A program made the position numbers and the translations under genes. From positions 186,001-250,000 of the forward strand of contig NZ_JACAOY010000010.1 of NCBI RefSeq assembly GCF_013385985.1: DNA of 64,000 nucleotides, read 5' to 3'. The stretch is from Pseudomonas sp. B6002. Lineage in GTDB: Bacteria; Pseudomonadota; Gammaproteobacteria; Pseudomonadales; Pseudomonadaceae. A model generated the notes under the pieces. That model was given only the letters and a program-made list of their open reading frames with translations, made no database searches and was not told the origin of the DNA. How positions within the stretch are numbered: the first letter of the stretch is position 1; each line of letters begins with the position of its first letter. This document shows positions 1-12,184 of the stretch, in pieces.

Positions 1-1055
1 TACTGTTGAGGTTGTTTAGAGGCGATGTGCAGATAATGTTCCGCAACATCCAGCATGCGGTTGGCAAAACCCCATTCGTTGTCGAACCAGGCCAGGATGT
101 TCACCAGCCTCGGGCCGGAAACGCGGGTCTGGCTGGCATCGACAATCGCCGAATGCGGGTCATGGTTGAAATCACAACTGGCGTGGGGCAACTCGGTATA
201 GGCCAATAAGCCTTTGAGCGGGCCGCTGGTGGCGGCGTCGCGCAGGATCCGGTTGACCTCCGTCGCATCAGTATCGCTGACGGTTTGCATGGTGATGTCC
301 AGGCAGGACACATTCACCGTCGGCACCCGTACGGCTTTGGCCTGGATTCGCCCGGCAAGTTCCGGTAACAATCTTTCGATACCGCGAGCCAGGCCGGTGG
401 ACACCGGAATCACGGACTGGAACGCCGAACGCGTACGGCGCAGGTCTTCATGGTGATAGGCATCGATCACCGGCTGGTCGTTCATCGCCGAGTGAATCGT
501 GGTGATCGACACGTAATCCAGGCCGATCGCCTGATCCAGCAGACGCAACAGCGGCACGCTGCAGTTGGTGGTGCAGGAGGCGTTGGACACCAGCAGCTCA
601 TCACCGGTCATGCAATCCTGGTTGATGCCATAGACGATGGTGGCGTCGACATCCGCCTCGCTGGCCATCGGCTGGGAAAACAGCACACGCGGCGCGCCGG
701 CGTCGAGAAAACGCTGGCCATCGGCACGGGTGTGATAGACACCGGAACATTCCAGCACCAGGTCGACGCCCAGTGCTTTCCAGTCGATGCCTTCGGGGGT
801 GGCACTGCGCAACACCTGCACGCAGTTGCCATTAATATGCAGACAATCGTCCTCGACCCGCACTTCGCCTGGGAACCGGCCATGGGTGGAGTCAAAGCGT
901 GTCAGGTATTCGATGCTGGCCATGTCGGCCAGATCGTTGATCGCCACAATTTCAAACCCGGCCGCCGCCCCTCGCTCGAACAGAGCACGCAAGACGCAAC
1001 GACCAATGCGGCCGTAGCCGTTGAGTGCAACTTTGTAGGGACGCGGTTGAGGCAT
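1..1055 (-). CDS. epd: D-erythrose-4-phosphate dehydrogenase, 3' end cut by the window edge
   Basis: A GAPDH-family NAD-dependent enzyme that oxidises erythrose 4-phosphate to 4-phosphoerythronate, the first step of the DXP-dependent pyridoxal phosphate route. The frame opens at ATG 1055 (MPQPRPYKVALNGYGRIGR) with the N-terminal dinucleotide-binding motif NGYGRIGR. It contains the catalytic Cys motif SNASCTTNC and the C-terminal FDNEWGFANRML signature. 351 codons are present and no stop is reached, so only a few residues are missing. Epd and GapA are close relatives. Epd is preferred because the neighbour is transketolase, as in other Pseudomonas (epd-tkt), and because the N-terminal loop differs from GapA. 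The Epd rather than GapA assignment is fairly but not completely certain. Confidence 0.88.
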   Translation of the reverse strand, partial: MPQPRPYKVALNGYGRIGRCVLRALFERGAAAGFEIVAINDLADMASIEYLTRFDSTHGRFPGEVRVEDDCLHINGNCVQVLRSATPEGIDWKALGVDLVLECSGVYHTRADGQRFLDAGAPRVLFSQPMASEADVDATIVYGINQDCMTGDELLVSNASCTTNCSVPLLRLLDQAIGLDYVSITTIHSAMNDQPVIDAYHHEDLRRTRSAFQSVIPVSTGLARGIERLLPELAGRIQAKAVRVPTVNVSCLDITMQTVSDTDATEVNRILRDAATSGPLKGLLAYTELPHASCDFNHDPHSAIVDASQTRVSGPRLVNILAWFDNEWGFANRMLDVAEHYLHIASKQPQQ

Positions 1056-1099
1056 GGGGTTCTCGATCAAGGTTAGTTCGGTGTTGAATGTTCGGACGC

Positions 1100-1168
1100 C
1101 ATCGCGGGCAAGCCCGCTCCCACATTAGACCGCGATCCAAATGTGGGAGCGGGCTTGCCCGCGATAGC
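1100..1168. repeat. REP palindrome pair (GCGGGCTTGCCCGC type)
   Basis: Two inverted arms, 1101-1125 and 1141-1165, are exact reverse complements built on GTGGGAGCGGGCTTGCCCGC. They lie between the ends of epd and tkt. This is the typical Pseudomonas REP doublet (REPIN), here of the all-GC-core variant. Confidence 0.93.
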
Positions 1169-1193
1169 GCCAGTACAGACAACGCAGACTGAC

Positions 1194-3191
1194 TTAGTCT
1201 TCCAGCAGCTCTTCAGCCTGACCCAGGATGTTTTCCAGGGTGAAGCCGAACTCTTCGAACAATGCTGGCGCCGGCGCCGACTCACCGTAGGTGGTCATGC
1301 CGATCACGCGGCCTTCCAGGCCCACGTACTTGTACCAGTAGTCGGCGTGAGCCGCTTCGATGGCGATACGCGCGCCGACTTGCAGTGGCAGTACCGATTG
1401 CTTGTAGCCGGCGTCCTGGGCTTCGAACACGCTGGTGCACGGCATCGAAACAACACGCACCTTGCGGCCTTGCTCGGTCAGCTTGTCGTAGGCCTGAACG
1501 GTCAGGCCCACTTCGGAACCGGTGGAGATCAGGATCAGCTCCGGCTCGCCCGCGCAGTCCTTGAGCACATAACCACCACGGCTGATATCGGCGATCTGCG
1601 CGTCGGTACGCACTTGGTGTTGCAGGTTCTGACGCGAGAAGATCAGCGCCGAAGGGCCGTCCTTGCGCTCGATGGCGTGCTTCCAGGCCACCGCGGATTC
1701 CACCGCGTCGGCTGGGCGCCAGGTGTCCAGGTTCGGCGTGGTGCGCAGGCTGGTCAGTTGCTCGACCGGCTGGTGCGTCGGGCCGTCTTCGCCCAGGCCG
1801 ATGGAGTCGTGGGTGTACACATGGATTACACGCTTCTTCATCAGCGCCGCCATACGTACCGCGTTACGGGCGTATTCCATGAACATCAGGAAGGTCGCGC
1901 CGTAAGGCACCAGGCCACCGTGCAGGGAAACGCCGTTCATGATGGCGCTCATGCCGAACTCACGTACGCCGTAGTACATGTAGTTGCCGCTGGCGTCTTC
2001 AGCCGACACACCTTTGCAGCCTTTCCACAGGGTCAGGTTGGAACCGGCCAGGTCAGCCGAACCACCGAGGATCTCAGGCAGCAACGGGCCAAAGGCGTTC
2101 AGGGTGTTCTGGCTGGCTTTACGGCTGGCGATGGTCTCGCCCTTGGCTGCGACTTCGGCGATGTAGGCCGAGGCTTTTTCCGAGAAGTCGGCAGGCAGGT
2201 CACCGGCAAGACGGCGAACCAGCTCGTTGGCAAGTTCTGGGAATTCAGCGGAGTAGGCAGCGAAACGCTGGTCCCACTCGGCTTCGGTCGCCAGGCCTTT
2301 TTCCTTGGCGCTCCACTCGGCGTAGATATCAGCCGGGATTTCGAACGGGCCATGGTTCCACTTCAGGGCTTCACGGGTCAGGGCGATTTCCGCGTCACCC
2401 AATGGGGCGCCGTGGCAGTCTTCTTTACCTTGCTTGTTCGGCGAACCGAAACCGATGGTGGTCTTGCAGCAGATCAGGGTCGGCTGCTCGCTCTTGCGGG
2501 CGGTGTCGATGGCGGTCTTGATCTCTTCCGGATCGTGGCCGTCGACGTTGCGGATCACTTGCCAGTTGTAGGCTTCGAAACGCTTGGGGGTGTCATCGGT
2601 GAACCAGCCTTCGACTTCGCCGTCGATGGAGATGCCGTTGTCATCGTAGAAGGCAATCAGCTTGCCCAGGCCCAGGGTGCCGGCCAGGGACGCGACTTCG
2701 TGGGAAATACCTTCCATCATGCAGCCATCACCCAGGAATACGTAGGTGTGGTGGTCGACGATGTCGTGGCCAGGGCGGTTGAACTGCGCGCCCAGGACTT
2801 TTTCAGCCAGCGCGAAACCAACGGCGTTGGCCAGGCCTTGGCCCAGGGGACCGGTGGTGGTCTCGACGCCTGGGGTGTAGCCGAATTCCGGGTGGCCCGG
2901 GGTGCGGCTGTGCAGCTGACGGAAGCTCTTGAGGTCGTCGATGGTGACGTCGTAGCCGGTCAGGTGCAGCAGCGAGTAGATCAGCATCGAGCCGTGGCCG
3001 TTGGACAGCACGAAGCGGTCACGGTCGGCAAACGATGGGTTGCTCGGGTTGTGTTTCAGGTAGTCACGCCAAAGTACTTCGGCGATATCCGCCATGCCCA
3101 TTGGGGCACCTGGATGGCCGCTGTTGGCTTTTTGCACGGCATCCATGCTGAGGGCACGAATAGCGTTGGCACGCTCACGACGGCTGGGCAT
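1194..3191 (-). CDS. tkt: Transketolase
   Basis: Thiamine-diphosphate enzyme of the non-oxidative pentose phosphate pathway that moves two-carbon units between sugar phosphates. The 665 residues match the family length. Visible signatures are [18 protein letters not shown], the ThDP/metal motif [12 protein letters not shown] followed by [10 protein letters not shown], and the pyrimidine-domain motif [19 protein letters not shown]. The ATG at 3191 is preceded by AGGAGATCAGCG, a good ribosome binding site. It points the same way as epd, which lies 138 bp downstream across a REP pair. Its product erythrose 4-phosphate is the substrate of Epd, so the neighbours form a short route towards vitamin B6. 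Confidence 0.98.
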   Translation of the reverse strand: MPSRRERANAIRALSMDAVQKANSGHPGAPMGMADIAEVLWRDYLKHNPSNPSFADRDRFVLSNGHGSMLIYSLLHLTGYDVTIDDLKSFRQLHSRTPGHPEFGYTPGVETTTGPLGQGLANAVGFALAEKVLGAQFNRPGHDIVDHHTYVFLGDGCMMEGISHEVASLAGTLGLGKLIAFYDDNGISIDGEVEGWFTDDTPKRFEAYNWQVIRNVDGHDPEEIKTAIDTARKSEQPTLICCKTTIGFGSPNKQGKEDCHGAPLGDAEIALTREALKWNHGPFEIPADIYAEWSAKEKGLATEAEWDQRFAAYSAEFPELANELVRRLAGDLPADFSEKASAYIAEVAAKGETIASRKASQNTLNAFGPLLPEILGGSADLAGSNLTLWKGCKGVSAEDASGNYMYYGVREFGMSAIMNGVSLHGGLVPYGATFLMFMEYARNAVRMAALMKKRVIHVYTHDSIGLGEDGPTHQPVEQLTSLRTTPNLDTWRPADAVESAVAWKHAIERKDGPSALIFSRQNLQHQVRTDAQIADISRGGYVLKDCAGEPELILISTGSEVGLTVQAYDKLTEQGRKVRVVSMPCTSVFEAQDAGYKQSVLPLQVGARIAIEAAHADYWYKYVGLEGRVIGMTTYGESAPAPALFEEFGFTLENILGQAEELLED

Positions 3192-3385
3192 CGCTGATCT
3201 CCTGGGGTTTGCTGAAAAGAAACGGAAAAAAGGACCGGCATTTTCCCTCAGCCACCGCCTGCGGGCAATGACAGATAGTCACTTGAGGGCGTTTTTCCTG
3301 TGCTTTGGGCGCCATTCGCTTGCAGAAAAGGGTCCCCGGTTCGTCTAAAGGCTATAGCGGCTGCTTATAACCGCCACTTATCGAT

Positions 3386-3409
3386 CAATATCAAAACTTT
3401 TTGATATTG
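3386..3409. promoter_or_regulatory. Perfect inverted repeat, putative operator of the SahR-like regulator
   Basis: CAATATCAAAA and TTTTGATATTG form an 11-bp perfect palindrome around a 2-nt spacer. It ends 3 bp before a good -35 element and 42 bp before the ArsR/methyltransferase start. AT-rich perfect palindromes of this kind are typical ArsR-family operators. Autoregulation and control of metK is inference. Confidence 0.65.
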
Positions 3410-3412
3410 GCC

Positions 3413-3441
3413 TTGCAGGGATTTCCACCCGTCACTAGACT
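3413..3441 (+). promoter_or_regulatory. Sigma-70 promoter of the sahR-like/metK operon
   Basis: TTGCAG (3413-3418), a 17-bp spacer and TAGACT (3436-3441). The predicted start of transcription, about 3447-3449, lies at or just before the ATG at 3451, so the mRNA would be leaderless or nearly so. Confidence 0.6.
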
Positions 3442-3450
3442 GCTGGCCTT

Positions 3451-4446
3451 ATGAACCTACCTGTGCCCTCCCTGCGTCCCGACGATTGCGAAGAGCTGGC
3501 AGCCTTATGCAAGGCCGCTGGTGATCCGTTGCGCCTGAACGTATTGCGCGCACTGGCCAACGACTCGTTCGGCGTACTGGAACTGGCGCAGATCTTCGCC
3601 ATCGGCCAGTCCGGCATGAGCCACCATTTGAAGGTACTGGCCCAGGCCGACCTGGTGGCCACCCGCCGCGAAGGCAATGCGATTTTCTACCGTCGTGCCC
3701 TGCCCCACACCGAACTGCTGGGCGGCAAGCTGCATGCCGCACTGCTCGAAGAAGTGGATAACTTGAGCCTGCCCACCGACGTACAGTCGCGCATCGGCCA
3801 GGTCCACGGGCAACGGGCTGCCGCCAGCCAGGACTTTTTCTCACGGGTCGCCGAGAAGTTTCGCGCCCAGCAGGACCTGATTGCCGGCCTGCCCCAGTAC
3901 CGCGAAAGCGTACTGGCGCTGCTGGACAAGCTGAGCTTCAGTGATAAGGCGACGGCGCTGGAAGTCGGCCCCGGCGACGGCGGTTTCCTGCCCGAACTGG
4001 CGCGGCGCTTCCAACAGGTCACGGCACTCGACAACAGCCCGGCGATGCTCGAACTGGCGCGCCAGCTGTGCGAGCGCGAAGCACTGGGCAACGTCAGCCT
4101 GCAGTTGGCCGACGCGCTCAATGACACCAGCCTGCGGGCCGACTGCGTGGTGCTGAACATGGTCTTGCACCATTTCGCCGCCCCGGCCGACGCCCTCAAG
4201 CAAATGGCCGGGTTGCTGCACCCTGGCGGTAGCCTGCTGGTTACGGATTTATGCAGCCACAACCAGAATTGGGCCAAGGAGGCCTGCGGTGATCTCTGGT
4301 TGGGTTTTGAACAGGACGATCTGGCCCGTTGGGCCACCGCTGCGGGACTCGTTCCCGGGGAAAGCCTCTATGTAGGTTTACGTAATGGTTTCCAGATCCA
4401 GGTCCGCCACTTTCAGCGACCGGCTGGCGACACTCACCATCGGTAA
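3451..4446 (+). CDS. ArsR-family regulator fused to a SAM-dependent methyltransferase domain (SahR-like)
   Basis: 331 residues. Residues about 10-95 form an ArsR winged helix ([20 protein letters not shown] as the recognition helix, then [13 protein letters not shown] as the wing). Residues about 150-320 form a class I methyltransferase fold with the SAM-binding motif [14 protein letters not shown] and [11 protein letters not shown]. It lacks an obvious metal-binding cysteine cluster, so arsenic sensing is unlikely. Its stop lies 19 bp before metK, so the two are probably cotranscribed. Regulators of this build next to metK are known as SahR, which senses S-adenosylhomocysteine; assignment here rests on architecture and context. 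No Shine-Dalgarno precedes the ATG, and the next in-frame Met is inside the DNA-binding helix. Confidence 0.85.
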   Translation: MNLPVPSLRPDDCEELAALCKAAGDPLRLNVLRALANDSFGVLELAQIFAIGQSGMSHHLKVLAQADLVATRREGNAIFYRRALPHTELLGGKLHAALLEEVDNLSLPTDVQSRIGQVHGQRAAASQDFFSRVAEKFRAQQDLIAGLPQYRESVLALLDKLSFSDKATALEVGPGDGGFLPELARRFQQVTALDNSPAMLELARQLCEREALGNVSLQLADALNDTSLRADCVVLNMVLHHFAAPADALKQMAGLLHPGGSLLVTDLCSHNQNWAKEACGDLWLGFEQDDLARWATAAGLVPGESLYVGLRNGFQIQVRHFQRPAGDTHHR

Positions 4447-4465
4447 ATATCAGGAAAACATCGAG

Positions 4466-5656
<1,191 letters not shown>

Positions 5657-5673
5657 TCGCTCGCGGTACACAG

Positions 5674-5706
5674 AGCCCTGCCGGGTTGACTCGGCGGGGC
5701 TTTTTT
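5674..5706 (+). terminator. Rho-independent terminator after metK
   Basis: AGCCCTGCCG pairs with CGGCGGGGCT, followed by six T. It lies 17 bp after the metK stop. Confidence 0.85.
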
Positions 5707-5753
5707 ATGGCTGGCGTTTACGGGACGACCTTCACGTTTTTTGGATCCAATAC

Positions 5754-5782
5754 TTGCAGGCCAAATAATGGCCCTCTAGAAT
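5754..5782 (+). promoter_or_regulatory. Sigma-70 promoter for the small secreted protein at 5876
   Basis: TTGCAG (5754-5759), a 17-bp spacer and TAGAAT (5777-5782), about 94 bp before the start codon of the next gene. Confidence 0.6.
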
Positions 5783-5875
5783 CCGCGCCCTCTCGGGCCC
5801 TTCACCTTATTTGGATATTGCCCTGCGCCAGCCCGGGATAGACGCGCGCGCAGGCAATCGAACATTGAGGTTTTC

Positions 5876-6226
5876 ATGCGTATTTCCACACTCGCCCCTG
5901 CCGCCCTTCTGCTCAGCCTGTTCGCCCTGCCGGCCCATGCTGCCGACCTGAGCGCCCTGGGTGGTGCCCTGACGTCCAAACTGGGCGTGAGCAATTCCGG
6001 CGATTGCCAGCAACAAGCCAACGACCTGCAAGCCAAGATCGATGCTGCCAAGGCCGCCAAGGACGATCTCAAAGAGAAAGCCTTCAAAGCCGCTCAAGAC
6101 CAGATCAACAAAGGTTGCAACAAACTCGCTGAGACCCAGGCCAAAGCCGACGCCAAGCCGCAAACACAGGAAGCCAAGGCCGATAAAGCCGACCCGGTGA
6201 AAGCCTTGGGCGGTCTGTTCAAGTAA
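5876..6226 (+). CDS. Small secreted Cys-pair helical protein, DUF1090-like
   Basis: 116 residues. The first 23 form a clear Sec signal peptide ending in PAHA. The mature part is charged, Ala/Lys/Asp/Gln-rich and predicted helical, with two cysteines in C-x36-C spacing. The tail is Lys/Ala-rich and probably disordered. GAGGTTTTC before the ATG gives a ribosome site. The function is unknown. The cysteine spacing is identical to that of the protein at 8052 (DUF1090), with aligned Ile-Asp and Ala-Lys pairs inside the loop, so the two are probably distant paralogs placed on either side of ligB. It is monocistronic, between a promoter at 5754 and a terminator at 6242. Confidence 0.85.
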   Translation: MRISTLAPAALLLSLFALPAHAADLSALGGALTSKLGVSNSGDCQQQANDLQAKIDAAKAAKDDLKEKAFKAAQDQINKGCNKLAETQAKADAKPQTQEAKADKADPVKALGGLFK

Positions 6227-6241
6227 GTAGAAACACCCGGT

Positions 6242-6270
6242 AAAAAGCCCCGCGCTGTCGGGGCTTTTTT
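6242..6270 (+). terminator. Rho-independent terminator
   Basis: AAAAAGCCCCG, a short loop, CGGGGCTTTTTT. It closes the small secreted protein gene and separates it from ligB. Confidence 0.88.
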
Positions 6271-6291
6271 GTGGCCGTGAGGATCACTTAG

Positions 6292-7980
<1,689 letters not shown>

Positions 7981-8051
7981 ACCCGGCCCACCGCTCTTTA
8001 ACCCAACGGCAGAATTCACCCTGCCACCCGTTTGCGACCTTGGAGCCCTAC

Positions 8052-8447
8052 ATGAAATTTCTCGCCCCGTTTGCCCTGTTGACCGTCGCAAGTTTCATGG
8101 CCACGCCGTTGCTGGCCGCAGAAGAAGCCCCTCAACTCACCGGCTGTGCCGCCAAGCGCCAAGCCATCAGCACCCAGATCGATCAAGCCAAGGCCCACGG
8201 CAACAGCGAACAGCAAGCCGGCCTGGAAAAAGCCCTGAGCGAAGTGACCGCCAATTGCACTGATGCTTCCTTGAAGAAGGAGCGTGAGAACAAGGTGCTC
8301 GACGCCAAGCACGAAGTCAGCCGCCGTCAGGCCGACCTCGACAAGGCGATGAAAAAGGGCGACGCCGACAAGATCAACAAGCGCAAGGACAAGCTCGCCC
8401 AGTCCCGCAAAGAACTGCAGGACGCAGTCGAAGAGCTCGACAAGTAA
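8052..8447 (+). CDS. DUF1090 family periplasmic protein (YqjC-like)
   Basis: 131 residues with a signal peptide ending in PLLAAEE. The mature part is a charged, almost fully helical coiled-coil-like chain (SRRQADLDKAMKKGDADKIN and neighbours) with two cysteines in C-x36-C spacing near the N-terminus. This fits the DUF1090/YqjC family, whose function is unknown. The ATG at 8052 starts the signal peptide; the frame is open further upstream but that stretch overlaps the end of ligB and is not protein-like. It lies 71 bp after ligB on the same strand. Confidence 0.88.
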   Translation: MKFLAPFALLTVASFMATPLLAAEEAPQLTGCAAKRQAISTQIDQAKAHGNSEQQAGLEKALSEVTANCTDASLKKERENKVLDAKHEVSRRQADLDKAMKKGDADKINKRKDKLAQSRKELQDAVEELDK

Positions 8448-8453
8448 AACCGG

Positions 8454-8903
8454 TCAGTGGTCGCGGAACTGCTTGTGGCAGGCCGTGCAGGCGTCTTCGA
8501 CTTTCTGCACGGCCGGCCCCAGGTTGCTGGCTTTGTAAGGCTGCACTTGGCTTGCGATTACCAACTCGCCGGTGGCCGCTTCAAGGTTGCGCGCCAGTTC
8601 CTGGAAGCGTGCCTGTTGCTGCCAGACGTTGTCTTTAGCACTGGTATGATCTTCCTCACGCACGCTCGGGAAATGCTTCCACGGCTCGTGGGACAACGCA
8701 TCGAGCTTGACCGCGCCTTCAGCGAACTTCGCACCGTCGAACGGGATACGCCCACGCAACATGCCGCCCAGGTCTTCGCCGGTCTTGAGCATCTGCTTGA
8801 AGATCGCCTTGCGCTGGCCCAACGGCGAATTCGGGTCGACACCGCCACAGGCGGACAGCGTCAGGCAGGCCAGCAATACAACGGTCAGTCTTTTAAAAGT
8901 CAT
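8454..8903 (-). CDS. Cytochrome c' family lipoprotein
   Basis: 149 residues. The N-terminus carries a lipobox (LTLSACGG), so the protein is likely a lipoprotein. The C-terminus has the haem-binding CTACH followed by KQFRDH, the placement typical of four-helix cytochrome c' proteins (C556 type) rather than of class I cytochromes. The start at 8903 (MTFKRLTVVLL) gives the signal sequence; an upstream in-frame Met adds an unlikely 20-residue extension. It converges on the DUF1090 gene with 6 bp between stops. Its role, electron transfer or gas binding, cannot be read from the sequence. Confidence 0.88.
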   Translation of the reverse strand: MTFKRLTVVLLACLTLSACGGVDPNSPLGQRKAIFKQMLKTGEDLGGMLRGRIPFDGAKFAEGAVKLDALSHEPWKHFPSVREEDHTSAKDNVWQQQARFQELARNLEAATGELVIASQVQPYKASNLGPAVQKVEDACTACHKQFRDH

Positions 8904-9032
8904 GATGGCTTCGAGGTCACGGGAAACGGCGGCCAGTATCCTCGCCCCGCCCGTAAACACCAATAGCCCTATTAATAATAAGGGTTGCCCGGATGCGCCA
9001 ATGCACGGGCAATCGCTTCAGGAAGTGCTTGT

Positions 9033-10217
9033 ATGAATGTCACCCGAAAAGCCTGGAGCCGCCGCCTGGCGTGGGCTCTGCCAATGATCGCGCTGCTGGC
9101 CGGCTGCGATGGCGGCAAGGATGCGGGCAAAGATGAAATCGTAAAACCCCATGCTGTCGCGACCTACGTGAGCGCGCCTTGGGAAGCCTTGCCCACGGTG
9201 TCCGACACAGACTTGCTGGCCGGCTTTGAATCCTGGCGCAGTGCCTGCCAACGCCTCAAGGCCGACCCGGTCTGGGGCGCGACCTGTGCCGCTGCAGCCA
9301 GCGTGCCGGGCAACGCCGCAGCGGTTCGCGGCTTTCTCAAGGAGCGCCTGGATGTCTTCGGCCTACGCTCGGCAGACAACACCCCGAACGGCTTGATCAC
9401 CGGCTATTACGAACCGGTCTACCCCGGCAGCCTGACCAAGACCGCCACCGCCAACGTGCCGGTGTATGGCGTGCCGGATGACCTGATCATCGTCAACCTC
9501 GAAAGCATTTACCCGGAACTCAAGGGCAAGCGCCTGCGCGGCCGCCTGGAAGGTCGTGTGCTCAAGCCTTATGACGACGCCAGCACCATCAATGGCCAAG
9601 GCTCCAGTGCCAAGCCAATCGCCTGGCTGACAGACCCGATGGACCTGCAATTCCTGCAGATCCAGGGCTCAGGCCGCATCCAGCTGGCAGGCGGGCGGCA
9701 ACTGCGCATCGGTTACGGCGACCAGAACGGCTACCCGTACCGACCTATCGGCCGCTGGCTGGTGGAACAAGGCGAGTTGAAAAGGGATGACGTGACCATG
9801 GGCGCCATCAGCGCATGGGCCAAGGCACATCCGCAACGTATTCCGGAACTGCTGGCGAGCAACCCCAGCTATGTGTTCTTCAGTGCCCGCCCCGACAGCA
9901 ACGAAGGCCCGCGGGGTTCGCTGAACGTGCCGTTGACTGCCGGCTACAGCGTGGCGGTGGACCGCAAGGTGATTCCGCTGGGTAGCTTGTTGTGGCTGTC
10001 GACGACTAAACCGGATGGTTCGCCTATCGCAAGGCCCGTCGCGGCGCAGGACACGGGCGGCGCGATTACGGGTGAAGTGCGCGCGGATCTGTTCTGGGGG
10101 ACTGGCGCTGCGGCGGGGGAGCTGGCCGGCAACATGAAGCAGCAGGGGCAGATCTGGATGCTATGGCCCAAAGGTGCTGCATTGCCGCAAGTACTCGATG
10201 CCCCTGCCGGGACCTGA
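9033..10217 (+). CDS. mltA: Membrane-bound lytic murein transglycosylase A
   Basis: 394-residue lipoprotein (lipobox LLAGC after the signal peptide) that cleaves the peptidoglycan glycan strand with formation of 1,6-anhydromuramic ends at the outer membrane. Family motifs are GLITGYYEPVYPGS, FLQIQGSGRIQLAGG and the C-terminal 3D domain with AQDTGGAITGEVRADLFWG, which carries the catalytic and substrate Asp residues. The start at 9033 (MNVTRKAWSRRL) follows AGGA at about 10 nt. It is divergent from the cytochrome c' gene. Confidence 0.96.
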   Translation: MNVTRKAWSRRLAWALPMIALLAGCDGGKDAGKDEIVKPHAVATYVSAPWEALPTVSDTDLLAGFESWRSACQRLKADPVWGATCAAAASVPGNAAAVRGFLKERLDVFGLRSADNTPNGLITGYYEPVYPGSLTKTATANVPVYGVPDDLIIVNLESIYPELKGKRLRGRLEGRVLKPYDDASTINGQGSSAKPIAWLTDPMDLQFLQIQGSGRIQLAGGRQLRIGYGDQNGYPYRPIGRWLVEQGELKRDDVTMGAISAWAKAHPQRIPELLASNPSYVFFSARPDSNEGPRGSLNVPLTAGYSVAVDRKVIPLGSLLWLSTTKPDGSPIARPVAAQDTGGAITGEVRADLFWGTGAAAGELAGNMKQQGQIWMLWPKGAALPQVLDAPAGT

Positions 10218-10235
10218 AGAACATCACCGAACCCG

Positions 10236-10326
10236 TGTGGGAGCCGGGCTTGCCCGCGATGGCGGCCTGTCAGATACATCTTTGCTGGCTGACACTGCGC
10301 GATCGCAGGCAAGCCAGCTCCCACAT
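10236..10326. repeat. REP pair with unlike arms
   Basis: The left arm is GTGGGAGCCGGGCTTGCCCG and the right arm is the complement of GTGGGAGCTGGCTTGCCTGC. The two arms belong to different REP variants, unlike most other pairs in the window. Located between mltA and the MAPEG gene. Confidence 0.85.
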
Positions 10327-10342
10327 CGGGCTGCGTCAATCT

Positions 10343-10732
10343 TTAGATCGAGACAAAGAAGAAACTCGCAATCAACGCCATGCCCACGAACCACACCAGC
10401 GAACGCAACATCGCCCAGTCCGCCAGGTAGCAAATGATGTACAGCAGCCGACTGGTGATAAACAGCACCGCCAGCACGTTGATCGTCACCAGCGACGCCG
10501 TGCCGGCCAGGTGCGCGATGATCACCGCCGCCGCAAACGCCGGGGTGACTTCAAAGCTGTTGAGCTGGGCGTTATGGGCGCGCTTGGCAAACCCGTCAAG
10601 GGTTTCCAGGAAGGCGCGAGGGTCGTGGTTCTGCCGAGGCCCGAACTTGCCGCCGCTGAACTTGGCCACGCCCGTGCACAGATAAGGCAGGAAAATTGCG
10701 ATCAACACACACCAGAAAGCGACCGTCATCAC
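10343..10732 (-). CDS. MAPEG family membrane protein
   Basis: About 129 residues with four predicted membrane helices (for example FWCVLIAIFLPYLC near the start and LVWFVGMALIASFFFV at the end) and the NAQLNSFE stretch typical of the MAPEG (eicosanoid/glutathione metabolism) family. Two Met codons open the frame and either could be the start. Bacterial members have no settled substrate. It is monocistronic and faces away from the antiporter gene. Confidence 0.88.
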   Translation of the reverse strand: MMTVAFWCVLIAIFLPYLCTGVAKFSGGKFGPRQNHDPRAFLETLDGFAKRAHNAQLNSFEVTPAFAAAVIIAHLAGTASLVTINVLAVLFITSRLLYIICYLADWAMLRSLVWFVGMALIASFFFVSI

Positions 10733-10924
10733 TGATTCCTTTTGTCGTTTTAGTCAGGAGTTAGAGTTTTAGCACTAATAAAGCCACGCCGCACCCACCC
10801 GCTATGAGCGACGGCGTGCGCAAAGGTTCTATCCGGCTTTTGCCGCAGAGCCTGCAACCACCCACCGCAATTGCGGTCCATGCACCATTAACGATCGTCT
10901 ACCCCCCACTTCCAAGGACCCCGG

Positions 10925-12184
10925 ATGCTTGAACTTGTCGCCGCCTTTATCTGCCTCACCACCCTGCTCACCTATGTGAACTTCCGTTTTATCGGTCTGC
11001 CGCCCACCATTGGTGTGATGGTCACGGCCCTGCTGTTCTCCTTGATCCTGCAAGGTTTGAGCTTCCTCGGCTACCCCGGCCTGGAAGAGCGTATCCAGCA
11101 ATTGATCGGCCAGATTGACTTCGGCGACCTGCTGATGAACTGGATGCTGTCCTTCCTGCTGTTTGCCGGTGCCCTGCACGTCAACCTGAATGACCTGCGC
11201 AGCTACCGCTGGCCCATCGGCCTGCTGGCAACCTTTGGCGTGTTGATCGCCACTGTGGTCATCGGCAGCCTGGCGTACTACATCTTTGCCCTGTTCGGCT
11301 GGCACGTGAGTTTCCTGTACTGCCTGTTGTTCGGCGCACTGATCTCCCCGACCGATCCGATTGCAGTACTCGGCGTGCTACGAACCGCCAATGCGTCCAA
11401 GCCGCTGAAAACCACCATCGTCGGCGAGTCACTGTTCAACGACGGCACGGCGGTGGTGGTGTTTACCGTACTGCTCGGCATCGCACAGCTGGGTGAGACG
11501 CCCACCGTGGGCGCCACCGCCATGCTGTTTGCCCACGAGGCGATTGGCGGCGTGGTGTTTGGCGGCCTGATCGGCTACCTGGTGTACCTGATGATCAAGA
11601 GCATCGAGCAGCACCAGATCGAAGTGATGCTGACCCTGGCGTTGGTGATCGGCGGCTCGGCGATGGCCACTGAACTGCACGTTTCGGCACCGATCGCGAT
11701 GGTGGTGGCCGGCCTGATCATCGGCAATCTGGGCCGCAAGCTGGCGATGAACGACATGACCCGCCGCTACCTGGACGGTTTCTGGGAGCTGCTCGATGAC
11801 ATGCTCAACGCCTTGCTGTTCGCCCTGATCGGCATGGAGTTGTTGCTGTTGCCGTTCAACTGGCTGCATGTGTTCGCCGCCAGCCTGCTGGCAGTGGCGA
11901 TCCTGCTCTCGCGCCTGTTGACCGTCGCCCCCGCCATCCTGTTGCTGCGCCGCTGGCGCACGGTGCCACGGGGCACCATCCGCATTCTCACCTGGGGCGG
12001 TTTGCGTGGCGGCGTCTCGGTCGCACTGGCGCTGGCCCTGCCGCTGGGCCCGGAGCGCGACCTGCTGCTGAGCATCACCTATATCGTGGTGCTGTCGTCG
12101 ATCCTGTTGCAGGGTTTGAGCATTGGCAAGCTGGTTAAGCGCGTGACCCGGGACGAACCCCAGGCCACGCCTGACGCTCACTGA
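10925..12184 (+). CDS. Cation:proton antiporter, NhaP/CPA1 type
   Basis: 419-residue polytopic membrane protein with about 12 helices. Typical CPA1 signatures are SPTDPIAVLGVL, GESLFNDGTAVVVFTVL (the conserved Asn-Asp ion site) and GGLRGGVSVALALALP. It exchanges Na+ or K+ for H+ across the inner membrane; the ion cannot be told from the sequence. It is probably transcribed alone, and its stop overlaps the end of the convergent transporter gene by a few bases. Confidence 0.93.
   Translation: MLELVAAFICLTTLLTYVNFRFIGLPPTIGVMVTALLFSLILQGLSFLGYPGLEERIQQLIGQIDFGDLLMNWMLSFLLFAGALHVNLNDLRSYRWPIGLLATFGVLIATVVIGSLAYYIFALFGWHVSFLYCLLFGALISPTDPIAVLGVLRTANASKPLKTTIVGESLFNDGTAVVVFTVLLGIAQLGETPTVGATAMLFAHEAIGGVVFGGLIGYLVYLMIKSIEQHQIEVMLTLALVIGGSAMATELHVSAPIAMVVAGLIIGNLGRKLAMNDMTRRYLDGFWELLDDMLNALLFALIGMELLLLPFNWLHVFAASLLAVAILLSRLLTVAPAILLLRRWRTVPRGTIRILTWGGLRGGVSVALALALPLGPERDLLLSITYIVVLSSILLQGLSIGKLVKRVTRDEPQATPDAH

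Noticed and set aside
1143-3197. 684-codon frame opposite tkt
   Set aside because: Antisense shadow of transketolase; low-complexity Gly/Val/Gln-rich translation and no ribosome site.
3451-4446. Arsenic-responsive ArsR repressor as the simple reading of the regulator before metK
   Set aside because: No Cys pair for metalloid binding, no ars genes nearby, and a fused methyltransferase domain next to metK point to SAH/SAM sensing instead.
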